A stretch of DNA of 64,000 nucleotides from positions 434,001-498,000 of the forward strand of contig NZ_SCOL01000002.1 in NCBI RefSeq assembly GCF_005503015.1. The letters are read 5' to 3'. This document shows positions 8,764 to 18,090 of the stretch, piece after piece. The translations under genes were made by a program, and so were the position numbers. This DNA comes from Bacillus sp. E(2018). Its GTDB lineage: Bacteria; Bacillota; Bacilli; Bacillales; Fictibacillaceae. The notes beneath the pieces are model-generated. The model worked only from the letters and a program-made list of their open reading frames with translations. It did no database searches and was not told where the DNA came from. The first letter of the stretch is position 1. Each line of letters opens with the position of its first letter.

Positions 8764-8986
8764 AAACCGATTTCTTCTGATCCGGTGAATCGAGCAGTTT
8801 CATCTGTTCGAGTTCAATCCTCATCTTTTGGGTTTCGATCACATAGTTGTCATGCTTTAAACGTTCCAGTTCTATCTCATCTTGTAGCATCTTATGTTTA
8901 AGTTTCGTCTGTTGTTGAAAATGACCTAGTACGATTGCAATAATGGGAATTGAGAATATCATAATGACTGTAATCAATCCTGTCAT
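8762..8986 (-). CDS. Small membrane protein with coiled-coil tail
   Basis: 74 residues: a hydrophobic N-terminal segment (about 3-22) followed by a charged helix rich in Glu, Lys and Gln (23-65) with heptad-like spacing. GGAGG is seven bases before the ATG. The layout resembles PspB-type proteins only in outline, and no specific family is recognised. It could be a membrane-tethered oligomerising adaptor; this is inference. Confidence 0.6.
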   Translation of the reverse strand: MTGLITVIMIFSIPIIAIVLGHFQQQTKLKHKMLQDEIELERLKHDNYVIETQKMRIELEQMKLLDSPDQKKSV

Positions 8987-9106
8987 AGTATTCCTCCTAG
9001 AAATTATTACCTTCTATCCCAATAATAACAAATTCCTATGCTGTTCGTACAGGCTAAACGTTAAGCTGTTTTCGTCAACTTTCGCACTTTCTTAGATCAG
9101 ATGCAC

Positions 9107-9829
9107 TTAAGAAACGGCTTTTTTTACACCGTTTTTAATGATTTCCTCTGACACCCTTGCCAATTCTTTTGCATCTTGATGTTGTTCAGGATAAATCGGT
9201 GGATGAACAGTAAGGTGTACGTCCGCTGGCTTAATCCAGAACTTTTGTTGTTCCATAATTTTATATGAGCCGTTGATCGTAACAGGTATGATTGGTACTC
9301 CAGATTTAGTGGCCAGTTTAAAACTTCCGGCTTTAAACTCTGACATATCGTCGCCTTTACTTCTTGTTCCTTCAGGAAAAATTACAAGAGAAGTTCCAGT
9401 CTTCAACAGTTTAGCTCCCTCGTTGATCGCTTGCACAGACTGTCTGACATTTTTACGGTCCATGAATAAGCAATTCAACTGCTCCATCCACGTCCCGATA
9501 AACGGCATCTTCTTTACCTCAATCTTCGAGATAAACGCTTTCGGCTTCTGGATATAGCCTAAAAGAATCGGAATATCGAAGTTACCTTGGTGATTGCTGA
9601 CAAAAAGAACAGCGGTATCTTTCGGAATATGTTCCTCACCACTAACGGTTACACGCGTTCCACTAAGTTTAACGAGCGAAGTTGACCACTCTTTTACTTT
9701 CTGGTCAACCAACCGGTCACGCTCTTCAATCTTTCCGGCTTCATAAAACTTTTTCACACGGTTTAATGAAGGAATCAACTTTAATAAAATTCCCCAAAAA
9801 TAAATAAACCAAATAATCGTTCTCAACAC
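9107..9829 (-). CDS. plsC: 1-acyl-sn-glycerol-3-phosphate acyltransferase
   Basis: Membrane-associated enzyme that acylates lysophosphatidic acid to phosphatidic acid. Of 240 residues, one hydrophobic N-terminal segment is at 3-20. The acyltransferase HX4D motif is NHQGNFD (His80, Asp85), and FPEGTRS lies at 151-157. The GTG at 9829 is preceded by GGGGGA. It starts 13 bases after the stop of the gene at 9842, so the two are likely co-transcribed. Confidence 0.9.
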   Translation of the reverse strand: MLRTIIWFIYFWGILLKLIPSLNRVKKFYEAGKIEERDRLVDQKVKEWSTSLVKLSGTRVTVSGEEHIPKDTAVLFVSNHQGNFDIPILLGYIQKPKAFISKIEVKKMPFIGTWMEQLNCLFMDRKNVRQSVQAINEGAKLLKTGTSLVIFPEGTRSKGDDMSEFKAGSFKLATKSGVPIIPVTINGSYKIMEQQKFWIKPADVHLTVHPPIYPEQHQDAKELARVSEEIIKNGVKKAVS

Positions 9830-9841
9830 ATTTCCCCCACT

Positions 9842-10216
9842 TTATATGATGATTAATTTTCCATACTCTCGAGATGGCTGGCTTCTTAGTGCTGCTTCTG
9901 GAAAAATAAACGTCCATGGCATACTTGTTTCAGGAGGAACTTCCAATGTATAACGGGAATCCATATCACCGATCGTATGCTCCTCTTCTTCATACAGCAC
10001 TTTTTTGCCGACTAAAGAGAAGGGCTCTGTCGAATAATTATTTACAAGCACAGTCACTAAAAATTCTTTTTTATGGTTATAAGCTGTTTTCAAAATCACA
10101 GCCTGCTGTCTCTTATCTTCTACTGAATGCAACTTAGAAAAGACTCGTTCTATCTCGTCTCTGTCTTGGCGGGCTATAGTCTTGTCCCACGCTGATTCAA
10201 ACTCCAGTTTTTGCAA
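9842..10216 (-). CDS. SLAP-domain-like protein
   Basis: A 124-residue protein without signal peptide or membrane segment. The pattern LEFESAWDKTI...I.RVF, a central beta-rich part (FLVTVLVNN...LVGKKVLY) and a terminal TFIFPEAALR resemble the SLAP domain found in Firmicute accessory-secretion proteins. The start is TTG with GGAGGGG upstream. It is tightly linked to plsC. The family call is tentative. Confidence 0.55.
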   Translation of the reverse strand: MQKLEFESAWDKTIARQDRDEIERVFSKLHSVEDKRQQAVILKTAYNHKKEFLVTVLVNNYSTEPFSLVGKKVLYEEEEHTIGDMDSRYTLEVPPETSMPWTFIFPEAALRSQPSREYGKLIII

Positions 10217-10279
10217 GAATATCCCCTCCTTTGAACCATATTATCATATTTTATAGCATACCACTGTATTTCAAACAAT

Positions 10280-10312
10280 AAGCCGCAGGAGCTCAGTCAC
10301 TCCGCGGCTTCA
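10280..10312. terminator. Hairpin between lipoprotein gene and SLAP gene
   Basis: AAGCCGCAGGA...TCCGCGGCTT stem; it follows the stop at 10328 in the minus direction. The T tract is weak on both sides. Confidence 0.55.
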
Positions 10313-10327
10313 TTTTCTTATATATAG

Positions 10328-10873
10328 TTATTCAAAAACAGAACTTGCCGCTTCGATGAGCTTCGTTTTCTCCGCTTTTCTGTCTGTATCTTCCTTTATT
10401 AAGTACTCCATTCTATAGAATAAGCCATCCTTTTTCCAAGCAAGGATAGGAAGATCATTACTTCCTGAAAAATAAGCATCCGTGCCATCACTAAGCTCAA
10501 CTTCATCTTTTGTTTCTAATTTCTCGGTTTTCGGGAGAAAGTTAGATACTCTATAAGCTAAATAAACATTCTGCCCTTGTTGTTCCGGATAAAAAACGGA
10601 GTCGACCAATATATTTCGTTTTTCACCCCAATCGGAGATCTGATAAGTTGAAAGAGCGACTTTAAACGGCAATCGATCAGGCAGTTCCAGTGGGAACGGA
10701 ACGGCTTTTAGGGTTTCTTTCTTAGATACTTGATCGTAATAACGAGGATAAGCGCCTTTTGGGTGATCTTGCAGCGTTAAGTTTTTATCGTTCAGCGTTC
10801 TTTTTTCTTCACTCGAACAGCCAGCAAGTAAAACGGCTATGATTACTACTACGAACCAACCCCACTTTTTCAC
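10328..10873 (-). CDS. Hypothetical lipoprotein
   Basis: 181 residues with a short charged N-terminus, a hydrophobic run and the lipobox LLAGC at residues 15-19, predicting attachment to the outer face of the membrane. The rest is soluble, with no motif that I recognise. The GTG at 10873 is preferred because AGGTGA stands five bases upstream; the GTG at 10882 overlaps that site. It begins 18 bases after the stop of the CpdB-like gene, suggesting an operon, so a role linked to that enzyme is conceivable but unproven. Confidence 0.75.
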   Translation of the reverse strand: MKKWGWFVVVIIAVLLAGCSSEEKRTLNDKNLTLQDHPKGAYPRYYDQVSKKETLKAVPFPLELPDRLPFKVALSTYQISDWGEKRNILVDSVFYPEQQGQNVYLAYRVSNFLPKTEKLETKDEVELSDGTDAYFSGSNDLPILAWKKDGLFYRMEYLIKEDTDRKAEKTKLIEAASSVFE

Positions 10874-10891
10874 GCTCTTCACCTGCTTTTC

Positions 10892-12472
10892 TTATTTTTT
10901 CAAGAAAGATGAAACCTTTACACGCCAGTTGTGATTGCACGTTGCTTGTATCGTACCTCTAATCAAAATATAGTTTGCCATCAGTTCAGACATATCAATC
11001 GGAATATCCTTCACCACACGTTTTCCCTTAAACATAGGATAATCACCGCCTCCACCTGCACGATAATTGTTCATCACTACCTCGTATAAGGAGTCGTTTT
11101 CGATCTGTTTTTCTTTGTACATCAAAGTCACAATACGGTCTCCGATCGGCTTCGACAGGTCGATCGTGTAATCGACACCTTCCCACATGTCGTAGTTGTA
11201 GTGCTGAGGCTTTGGAATTGAAAACGCTGGATTGATTATCGGAGCACCCTCTTCGTTCACAGAAAAATAAGAAGCTGACCGTTCAAGTGCATCCTTTATA
11301 TCTCGTCCTGTAATCTCGATTACTTTTAACGTGTTTGGGTACACATAATTTGAAACGATATCGCGCATCGTTATATGTTTTGAGAATCCTTTGGAATGAT
11401 CATCGAATAGAGCAGTACTTGAAATATCTACACCTGCCGCTTCCATCTGCACTTTATTAATGAATTCAATAAACGGATGATCTACTAGCCTCGTTAACAT
11501 CGGATCAGTAATCGTCATGTCTCCGTCTACTTGTCCTAAAGCTTGATCCAGCCAATTCTGTGTTTCACTCTCATAAGGCTGAATAAGATTCAGGACCTGT
11601 TGATCAGGTTCATAGTCACTCGCAGAAATCAGTTTTGCTTCTTTATTCTTCACTTTCCATGAATTACCTTCACCATGGACCTTTACTTCTACATAGCCTA
11701 GCTCAGTTCCTTGTGTTCCAGGTTGAATGATCGTCACTCCATTCACTTCACCTTCAAGTAACCGATGCTGATGACCGGTTAAAAGTACATCGATCCCTTC
11801 AACCTCCATACAGAGCTGATACGCTTGATTCTCTTTCGTGAGCGTTTCTGTCGGTTCTCCTGTTCCAATCTCTCTCTCGAATCCACCATGATAAGACACA
11901 ATGATGACATCTGATTTCGACCGTAAATAAGGAACCCATTTCTTTGCCGTCTCTACCGCATCTAGAAAGGAAAGACCTTTAATATGCTCAGGATTCTCCC
12001 AGTTCGGTACATATTGTGTTGTTAATCCTAAGAGCGCTACTTTTATGCCACACTCAAATGTTTTGATTACATAAGGTTGTCCAAAAACAAGGTTCTCTGT
12101 TCCTTGGTGCACGATATTAGCCGAAAGCCAAGGGAATCTAGATTCTTCAATCGTCTTATATAGATACGGAAGACCATAATTAAACTCATGATTTCCTATT
12201 ATCGCAGCATCATAGTTCAGTTCATTTAAAAGGTGAACCATTGGATTCATAGTGCTGGAATCTATTTTTGCGTGATAGTAAGTAAGTGGTGTTCCTTGGA
12301 TGAGATCTCCATTATCAATGAGGAAGGTGTTGAAGTGGTTATACACGTTTTCTTTTATTAGTGCTGCAGTTTTTGCCAACCCTATTTCTGTTTTTTCATT
12401 ATTAGCGTACGTTAACGGGAGAACATAGCCGTGAATATCGCTTGTCACATAAATATGAATGGATTGTTCCAT
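10892..12472 (-). CDS. Cytosolic CpdB-like metallophosphatase / nucleotidase
   Basis: A 526-residue two-domain phosphoesterase. Metal ligands are visible at Asp12/His14 (TSDIHG), Asp56 (NGDLIQG), Asn94-His95 (GNHEFNYG), YHGG and GHQHR. The C-terminal nucleotidase domain has NNYRAGGGGDYPMF. No signal peptide is present, unlike the enzyme at 2163-3752. The family includes 2',3'-cyclic-nucleotide phosphodiesterase/3'-nucleotidases; the substrate here is inferred only. GGTGGGGAG precedes the ATG. It heads an operon with the lipoprotein gene. Confidence 0.88.
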   Translation of the reverse strand: MEQSIHIYVTSDIHGYVLPLTYANNEKTEIGLAKTAALIKENVYNHFNTFLIDNGDLIQGTPLTYYHAKIDSSTMNPMVHLLNELNYDAAIIGNHEFNYGLPYLYKTIEESRFPWLSANIVHQGTENLVFGQPYVIKTFECGIKVALLGLTTQYVPNWENPEHIKGLSFLDAVETAKKWVPYLRSKSDVIIVSYHGGFEREIGTGEPTETLTKENQAYQLCMEVEGIDVLLTGHQHRLLEGEVNGVTIIQPGTQGTELGYVEVKVHGEGNSWKVKNKEAKLISASDYEPDQQVLNLIQPYESETQNWLDQALGQVDGDMTITDPMLTRLVDHPFIEFINKVQMEAAGVDISSTALFDDHSKGFSKHITMRDIVSNYVYPNTLKVIEITGRDIKDALERSASYFSVNEEGAPIINPAFSIPKPQHYNYDMWEGVDYTIDLSKPIGDRIVTLMYKEKQIENDSLYEVVMNNYRAGGGGDYPMFKGKRVVKDIPIDMSELMANYILIRGTIQATCNHNWRVKVSSFLKK

Positions 12473-12746
12473 GCCTTCTCCCCACCTTCTTTATTAATCG
12501 TTCATAACCTAAATTATACCACCAGTTTTTAACCCTAACTAAAAAAACTCTTTGATGATATTCGACAATATTTCCAGGGCAATAAATGTTATTCTACAAA
12601 AACTTGAAAAGAGCTACTAAGAATTAATTATTTTCATCCAACAAAATCTTTTTGCGAAATAATTGAAATTTTTTACAAGGAAATACGTCTGATATAACGA
12701 ATAGTATTACTTTGTCGTTTTATAGAAAATAGGGGGATCTATCATC

Positions 12747-14330
12747 ATGAATACGAATGTAAAAACAAAAAAGAAAAAGAAAAGAAATCAATCTAACTAC
12801 AGAGCTTTATTACTTCCTTTTGTCGTCGTTTTGATCTTGATCGGGGCAGTGATCTGGAATAACGTCAGTCAAGAAACAAAGCTTCCAGATCCTGATTGGA
12901 GCCGCTCGATTAGCACACCGGCTCAATCCATTAGTGCTGAACCAACTGTTATAAAAAAAGAGAACCAATATTATGTCTACACCCATCAAAAAGACGGTTT
13001 ACAGGTGACAACTTTAGATGAAAAGCTAAATCTAGTCTCTGAAAAAAAAGAGAATCTTGCCCTCGATGAAAGAGCGAACTATTGGACAAACGGAAAACAG
13101 ATTGCCTTTATCTCTCGTGGTGAACTTTTTCTGTATGAAGACGGAAAACAAACAGTCATTGATAAAGATGTAGATCTTTTAGCTGATGCAAAAGATCGAT
13201 TTGCTTACTCAAAAGGTAATGAAGTATTTGTTTACAATCCTGAAGATGAAAAGAGTCAATCTATCTTTACAGCTAAAGAAAAGCTATCAGAATTATCAGG
13301 TCACCCCGCATCTCAGTCATTTATCCTGACTGTTGGTGAAAAAGTAGAAATGGAAGCTTTTTATTTAAAAGAAGCTGACGGAAAATATAGCGCTCAATCT
13401 ATTATCCGATACAGCAAAACACCGACAGATAAGATTTATAATTTCCGCTTTGCTGAAGCAGATGATCAGGTCCATTTTATGTATACCTTTTATTCTTCTA
13501 AGCAGGGAACGAAGACGTTTAAAACGTTTTACGGTGCGGCACCAAATGATCAGCTTACAGCAATTGATTTTAGCAATGTTAAATTATATAGCTCAGAGCT
13601 TGGTTATGAGATCGAGAACCCTTCTTACCAGCAATTGAACGTAGAAAACAACAAACCAATCATTCTATTTGCAGCGAAAGGTCCAATTTCGACAAAAAAA
13701 GAAGCGGGTAATATCTACAAAGCAACCTTGAATGCAGGGAAATGGGAAGCAACCAGAATCAGCACAACGAATGATTTCTCCATTTATCCGTTACAAGCTG
13801 ATGAGAAGACGATTGCTTGGTTAAAAGCAGAATCTGTCAGTGATTATAGACTTTATTTAGCAAGCCAAGATTCAGAGATTAAGAGTGACAGTAAAAAAAT
13901 GGGGAAACAAGATATATATACTGCCACGTTTGACGCGTTTACGGCTTTTGTTGTATCGTTCATCGCCATGACAAACGCATTTATTTGGGTAGTACCGTCT
14001 GTATTGTTTCTAGGAATTCTATATTTTGTACGGATCGATATTATTGAGGATGAAAAACCTTGGGCGAAATGGACGGCGATCGCACTTTTTGTGATTACAC
14101 AGCTTTATGTCATTCAGTCTTTGTTCAACAACACATTTTATACGTTAGCGCCTCAGTACCTCACCTTTACTGGCAGCTCATTCATCATTCCTATGATTGT
14201 TTCCGCGATAGCACTTTGGGTGATGCAGGTTGCTAGAGATAAGGATTGGGGATTGTTTGCACAAGTCTCTTACTTTATCGGACTTACCGTATTGTTCGAA
14301 CTCTTTGTTGTTGGGACGTATGTTTACTAA
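12747..14330 (+). CDS. Unknown multi-pass membrane protein with large extracytoplasmic domain
   Basis: 527 residues. A Lys-rich start (KTKKKKKR) precedes one membrane segment at about 22-41, then some 340 residues of beta-rich, repeat-like sequence (many YVYTH, FISRGELFLY, FVYNPED strands, which may form a propeller), then four to five membrane segments from about 395 to the end. The ribosome site is AGGGGGAT. I do not recognise a family. The topology suggests a sensor or binding domain outside the cell tied to a membrane module; there is no catalytic motif. Confidence 0.75.
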   Translation: MNTNVKTKKKKKRNQSNYRALLLPFVVVLILIGAVIWNNVSQETKLPDPDWSRSISTPAQSISAEPTVIKKENQYYVYTHQKDGLQVTTLDEKLNLVSEKKENLALDERANYWTNGKQIAFISRGELFLYEDGKQTVIDKDVDLLADAKDRFAYSKGNEVFVYNPEDEKSQSIFTAKEKLSELSGHPASQSFILTVGEKVEMEAFYLKEADGKYSAQSIIRYSKTPTDKIYNFRFAEADDQVHFMYTFYSSKQGTKTFKTFYGAAPNDQLTAIDFSNVKLYSSELGYEIENPSYQQLNVENNKPIILFAAKGPISTKKEAGNIYKATLNAGKWEATRISTTNDFSIYPLQADEKTIAWLKAESVSDYRLYLASQDSEIKSDSKKMGKQDIYTATFDAFTAFVVSFIAMTNAFIWVVPSVLFLGILYFVRIDIIEDEKPWAKWTAIALFVITQLYVIQSLFNNTFYTLAPQYLTFTGSSFIIPMIVSAIALWVMQVARDKDWGLFAQVSYFIGLTVLFELFVVGTYVY

Positions 14331-14451
14331 AGGCTTGTCCCTTAGTAATTTAGCGGATTGACAGGATAATCTGTCCAATTCACGAAATAATCTATCTGAT
14401 TTATATTGCTGTGGTTTGCCAAGCTTACTAAGGAGATAGGGAGCTGAATGT

Positions 14452-14973
14452 ATGATATATGTTGTTCGGCACGGAGAAACGGATTTAAACAAAGAAAAAA
14501 GGTTGCAAGGGAGATTAGGCTTCCCCTTAAATCAAATAGGTATCACACAAGCAGAACGTTTAAGAGAACAGCTTAAAAATATAAGATTTGATTATGTCTT
14601 TTCTTCTCCACAAGAACGAGCCATTCAGACAGCTGAGATAGCAACTGGGAGAAAGGTTAGTATCGACAGCAGACTTGACGTTTTTGACCTAGGAGAAGCA
14701 GATCAGTTGAAGAAAAGCGAAGTCATATTTGATGGATTTATTCCTGATTCTAATCGATACAAAAGAGTAGAAAATATCAATAGTTATGTAGAACGCGTTT
14801 TTAGCTTCTTACGCGAAATAGAAGTTAGTTATAAACCAGATATGCATATTCTCCTTTCTGGACATAGGTGTACAACAGGATGCATTGGAGCTTATTTTCA
14901 GGGAATCCCACAAGATAGAAATCTTTTAAAATACTCATCTGATAATGGACAGTATAAGACATATACATTTTAG
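14452..14973 (+). CDS. Histidine phosphatase (phosphoglycerate mutase-like)
   Basis: A 173-residue branch-1 histidine phosphatase. The phospho-acceptor is His7 in VRHGETDLN; Arg56 lies in SSPQERAIQTA, and the second His138 is in LLSGHRC. It is shorter than the usual ~200 residues. The cytosolic substrate is unknown. The start has a weak GGGAG upstream. A good terminator follows. Confidence 0.85.
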   Translation: MIYVVRHGETDLNKEKRLQGRLGFPLNQIGITQAERLREQLKNIRFDYVFSSPQERAIQTAEIATGRKVSIDSRLDVFDLGEADQLKKSEVIFDGFIPDSNRYKRVENINSYVERVFSFLREIEVSYKPDMHILLSGHRCTTGCIGAYFQGIPQDRNLLKYSSDNGQYKTYTF

Positions 14974-14995
14974 AAATCTACACATCATGCACAGT

Positions 14996-15026
14996 AAAAA
15001 AGGACCCTGTTGAAGGGTCCTTTTAA
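14996..15026 (+). terminator. Terminator of the histidine phosphatase gene
   Basis: AAAAGGACCCT...AGGGTCCTTTT stem-loop. It may also serve the convergent ycgQ-like gene ending at 15042. Confidence 0.85.
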
Positions 15027-15041
15027 CGTTATCCTTATATG

Positions 15042-15992
15042 TTAATAAGCTCCCAAACTCTCAGGACTCGGATACACATATGGATCCTTAAGTGGCTTAA
15101 TTTTTTCTAAAGACTCGACCTGCACTAACGGCAGACGGACCTTGTTTAGTTCTGTTTCGTCAATGGTCCCTGTAACGGTATACCATTCATCCGCTTTAAG
15201 TTTGGCAACTCCATCGCCTTCAATGATCGTTCCATAAACCACAGCATCTGCACTGCAGCAGTTCATCGAAAAGCGCGCAATAACGGCTTGATTCTCACTC
15301 ATTCCGTCTTCTCGATACACGAACCCGGTAGTCTCGATTTCTTTTCCTTTGAACTTATCCAGGTAGATATCCAAAACAGTCATCGTATCGAGATAGTGAT
15401 CAGATGTTACTTTCACTTTATCTTTCGCCAACTGTTCTTTCCCGAACTTTTTATAGTACGCCGTAACATCATACGTTTCGACCGGATTTTCTTCCTTTAC
15501 GTTCTTTTCCATTTCTTTAATGTAACCTTCAGGGTCATCTAAATAAGCTTCCACATCAATATTTTGTGTTGTGGTTACTTTACCTTCTTCCGTTTTTTGA
15601 GCTGGTTTAGCATACAGTCCCGTTCCGTAACGAATGCCGCGCTTTTCGGCGACTGAGCTGTCCATCGCTTTTTCAGGGATCATGAATCCTGTAAGAAGAG
15701 GTATTACAAAGATCATATAGATAAAGAAATGCTTGAGCGGTTTTCCCTTTGGTGTATGATCTACACCGCATCCACATGCGTCATCATGCTGTTCATCGGA
15801 TCGTCTAAAGAACTGCATCACACCTAAAATTCCTAAGATGCCGATCGCAAAATAGACGAAGATATGCATTTTTGGTGCTACATAATAATTCAGCTTCCCT
15901 GTTGTAATTAATCCAATTAGCAGAAGCATGAAACCAATTAAGATGATACCTCTTAAGTACGTATGAAAGTCACGACTCTCTTTGTTCATCAT
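15042..15992 (-). CDS. ycgQ: YcgQ-like permease-associated membrane protein (TIGR03943)
   Basis: A 316-residue partner protein of the YcgR permease. It has two N-terminal membrane segments (about 14-31 and 41-61), then a metal-ligand-rich loop with His69, Cys73, Cys75 and His79, a third segment (about 86-105), and a long C-terminal domain containing FSMNCCSADAVVYG. The start lies 15 bases after the ycgR stop, so one operon is clear. Family members are annotated only as putative permease subunits. The Cys/His loop plus the upstream Zur-type box point to a divalent metal, probably zinc; this is inference. Confidence 0.85.
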   Translation of the reverse strand: MMNKESRDFHTYLRGIILIGFMLLLIGLITTGKLNYYVAPKMHIFVYFAIGILGILGVMQFFRRSDEQHDDACGCGVDHTPKGKPLKHFFIYMIFVIPLLTGFMIPEKAMDSSVAEKRGIRYGTGLYAKPAQKTEEGKVTTTQNIDVEAYLDDPEGYIKEMEKNVKEENPVETYDVTAYYKKFGKEQLAKDKVKVTSDHYLDTMTVLDIYLDKFKGKEIETTGFVYREDGMSENQAVIARFSMNCCSADAVVYGTIIEGDGVAKLKADEWYTVTGTIDETELNKVRLPLVQVESLEKIKPLKDPYVYPSPESLGAY

Positions 15993-16007
15993 ACCTTCCC
16001 TTCCTTT

Positions 16008-17018
16008 CTATACCACAAATTGATACACCATCGTTACAGCAAATACGGTCAGTGTTATTAACCCCATTAACACAAAAACAAAACGCGTTTTAAAATAAGC
16101 AAACATCATAAGCATGTTCTTCACATCAAGCATCGGTCCATAAACTAAGAACGCGATGATTGAACCTACTGTAAACGTACTTCCGAATGATGCGGCGATA
16201 AAAGCATCCGCCTCTGAACAAATGGATAGTAAGAAAGCGAGTCCCATCATCAACCCTGTTGATGACCACTCATTGCCACCAAGCTCCAATAGATCATTAC
16301 GATTGATGAACACTTGGAACATACTCGCTAAGAACGCACCAAAAATAAGGAACTTCCCAGTATCAAAGAACTCGTCAGATGCGTGATACACCGTTTGCTT
16401 CCAGCGACTCATCGTTATACCATGTGAATGATCATGAGCACCGTGTTCTATGTGTGACCTGAGTTGATCTTTATTGCGAAAAATCCAATAAACAATCAAT
16501 CCGATGATAATTGCGACAAGAAGGGCCAGTCCGATTCTGCCATAAACGACTGCCATATTGTTACGAAAAGCGTAAAAGGTGGATAAAATAACGACTGGAT
16601 TTACAATTGGTACGGTTAACAAGAAAACCGTTCCGAGGTGAAGCGGAAGTCCTTTTTTGATCAAGCGTCTTACGACAGGTATGATGGCACATTCGCAGAC
16701 AGGAAAGATGATTCCCATGAACAAAACGACTCCGATACCCAAAAATGGATTCTTAGGGATCAACCGCTGAATATGCTGTTCCGTTACAAACGTTTGAATT
16801 AGGGCCGAAACGAAAACTCCTAATAAGATAAAAGGAACGGCCTCTATTAATATACTTAAAAATACGGTGTTCACATGCATGATAGAACTCGGTAAGTTAT
16901 CAAATACCGAATCATTTTTAATCTCTTCCATAAATAGAAAAGAAATAATAAAGATAGCTAGCAATAAAAGTCCTATCATTTCTTTTCTTATAACATCTCT
17001 TGTTGCAAGGTCCTTCAT
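16008..17018 (-). CDS. ycgR: YcgR-like permease (DUF318)
   Basis: A 336-residue integral membrane protein with about eight hydrophobic segments. The family signature PVCECAIIPVVRRLIKKG is present (Cys108, Cys110), with PIVNPVV after it. A central cytosolic or external loop is rich in histidine (His189, 192, 195, 197, 199). It is first gene of the pair with ycgQ. The ATG at 17018 has GAGGAG upstream. A Zur-like palindrome lies about 110 bases ahead of the start. Transport substrate is unknown; metal handling is the best guess from loop and operator. Confidence 0.87.
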   Translation of the reverse strand: MKDLATRDVIRKEMIGLLLLAIFIISFLFMEEIKNDSVFDNLPSSIMHVNTVFLSILIEAVPFILLGVFVSALIQTFVTEQHIQRLIPKNPFLGIGVVLFMGIIFPVCECAIIPVVRRLIKKGLPLHLGTVFLLTVPIVNPVVILSTFYAFRNNMAVVYGRIGLALLVAIIIGLIVYWIFRNKDQLRSHIEHGAHDHSHGITMSRWKQTVYHASDEFFDTGKFLIFGAFLASMFQVFINRNDLLELGGNEWSSTGLMMGLAFLLSICSEADAFIAASFGSTFTVGSIIAFLVYGPMLDVKNMLMMFAYFKTRFVFVLMGLITLTVFAVTMVYQFVV

Positions 17019-17128
17019 CGTCTAACGCTCCTCTACTCCATCTGTTTCATTTATTTGTATACTAGTTTAGTTAGGAAAGAAATCTAGTATCCCCGTTCAA
17101 ATTTTATAGGAATGCACCCTATATTTAA

Positions 17129-17143
17129 TCGTAATTATTACGC
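17129..17143. promoter_or_regulatory. Zur-type operator upstream of ycgR-ycgQ
   Basis: TCGTAAT-T-ATTACGC is a 7-1-7 inverted repeat differing at one terminal base from the B. subtilis Zur pattern TCGTAATnATTACGA. It lies between the ykwC terminator and the ycgR start, in the only promoter space of the ycgR operon. Confidence 0.75.
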
Positions 17144-17154
17144 TTTGTAAAGAG

Positions 17155-17189
17155 CAAAAAAAGAAACCAAGGTAAATTACCCTTGGTTT
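17155..17189 (-). terminator. Terminator of ykwC-like gene
   Basis: AAACCAAGG...CCTTGGTTT stem, followed on the minus strand by a T-rich run (from 17153-17163). It separates ykwC from the ycgR promoter. Confidence 0.85.
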
Positions 17190-18046
17190 GCTAAACGTTT
17201 ATATAAAGCATGTGTCCCGCTATCCTCTTCACCCATCTCAGCAAGCTCGTCGTATAGCTTTTTCGCGAGTTGTAATCCTGGTGTCAATAATCCCATCTCT
17301 TCCGCTGATTTCAAAGCGATGTTCATATCTTTTATAAAATGTTTTACGTAAAAGCCAGGAGCAAAATCTCCTTTTAAAATTCTTGGTCCAAGATTGCTAA
17401 GGTTCCAGCTTCCTGCAGCACCAGATTCAATGCTTTTTAGCACGTTCTCTGGGTCTAATCCTGCTTTTTCTGCGTAAAGAATCGCTTCACAAACTCCCAT
17501 CATTCCTGAGGCAATCGCGATTTGATTACACATTTTCGTATGCTGACCAGATCCAGCTTTTCCTTGATAAACAACGTTCGTACCCATTTTAGAGAAAATC
17601 GGCTCTATATCGTGGAATGCGGACTCTGAACCACCTACCATGATGGAAAGCTTGGCATCTCTCGCACCGATATCACCGCCAGAAACGGGTGCGTCAAGGG
17701 TTGCGATATTCCGTTCAGCTGCTGTGCGTTCTATTTTTTGTGCAAGCTGTGGGCTAGAAGTTGTCATATCGATTAAATAAGAACCTTCCTTGGCGTGAGC
17801 GACTAACCCTTCTGCACCTAGATAGACTTCTTCCACATCCTTCGGATAGCCGACCATCGTGATGATCACATCACAGTTTTGAGCGATTTCTTTTGGTGTG
17901 TCTGCCCAATTAGCTCCCTTTTCTAGAAGATCTTCTGCTTTTGCTTTCGTTCTCGTATAAACATGGACTGGATAACCTGCATTCATCAAGTGACCGGCCA
18001 TGCTTTTTCCCATTACACCTGTTCCGATAAATCCAACACTTTGCAA
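17177..18046 (-). CDS. ykwC: Beta-hydroxyacid dehydrogenase, 3-hydroxyisobutyrate dehydrogenase family
   Basis: A 289-residue NAD(P)-dependent oxidoreductase. The Rossmann motif GFIGTGVMGKSMAGHL is at 5-20, the substrate loop DAPVSGG at 118-124, and the catalytic Lys171 in GQHTKMCNQ. Length and motifs match B. subtilis YkwC. The start is TTG with AGGAG nine bases and GAGG four bases upstream. Substrate (hydroxyisobutyrate, glycolate-type or tartronate semialdehyde) is not decidable. Confidence 0.88.
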   Translation of the reverse strand: MQSVGFIGTGVMGKSMAGHLMNAGYPVHVYTRTKAKAEDLLEKGANWADTPKEIAQNCDVIITMVGYPKDVEEVYLGAEGLVAHAKEGSYLIDMTTSSPQLAQKIERTAAERNIATLDAPVSGGDIGARDAKLSIMVGGSESAFHDIEPIFSKMGTNVVYQGKAGSGQHTKMCNQIAIASGMMGVCEAILYAEKAGLDPENVLKSIESGAAGSWNLSNLGPRILKGDFAPGFYVKHFIKDMNIALKSAEEMGLLTPGLQLAKKLYDELAEMGEEDSGTHALYKRLANQG

Positions 18047-18090
18047 ATGTCCTCACTCCTTTCAACTATTATAACGAAGAATAACGAAAA

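Noticed and set aside
9062..9106. Terminator after plsC
   Set aside because: TTTCTTA...TAAGAAA can pair, but no T run follows on the minus strand.
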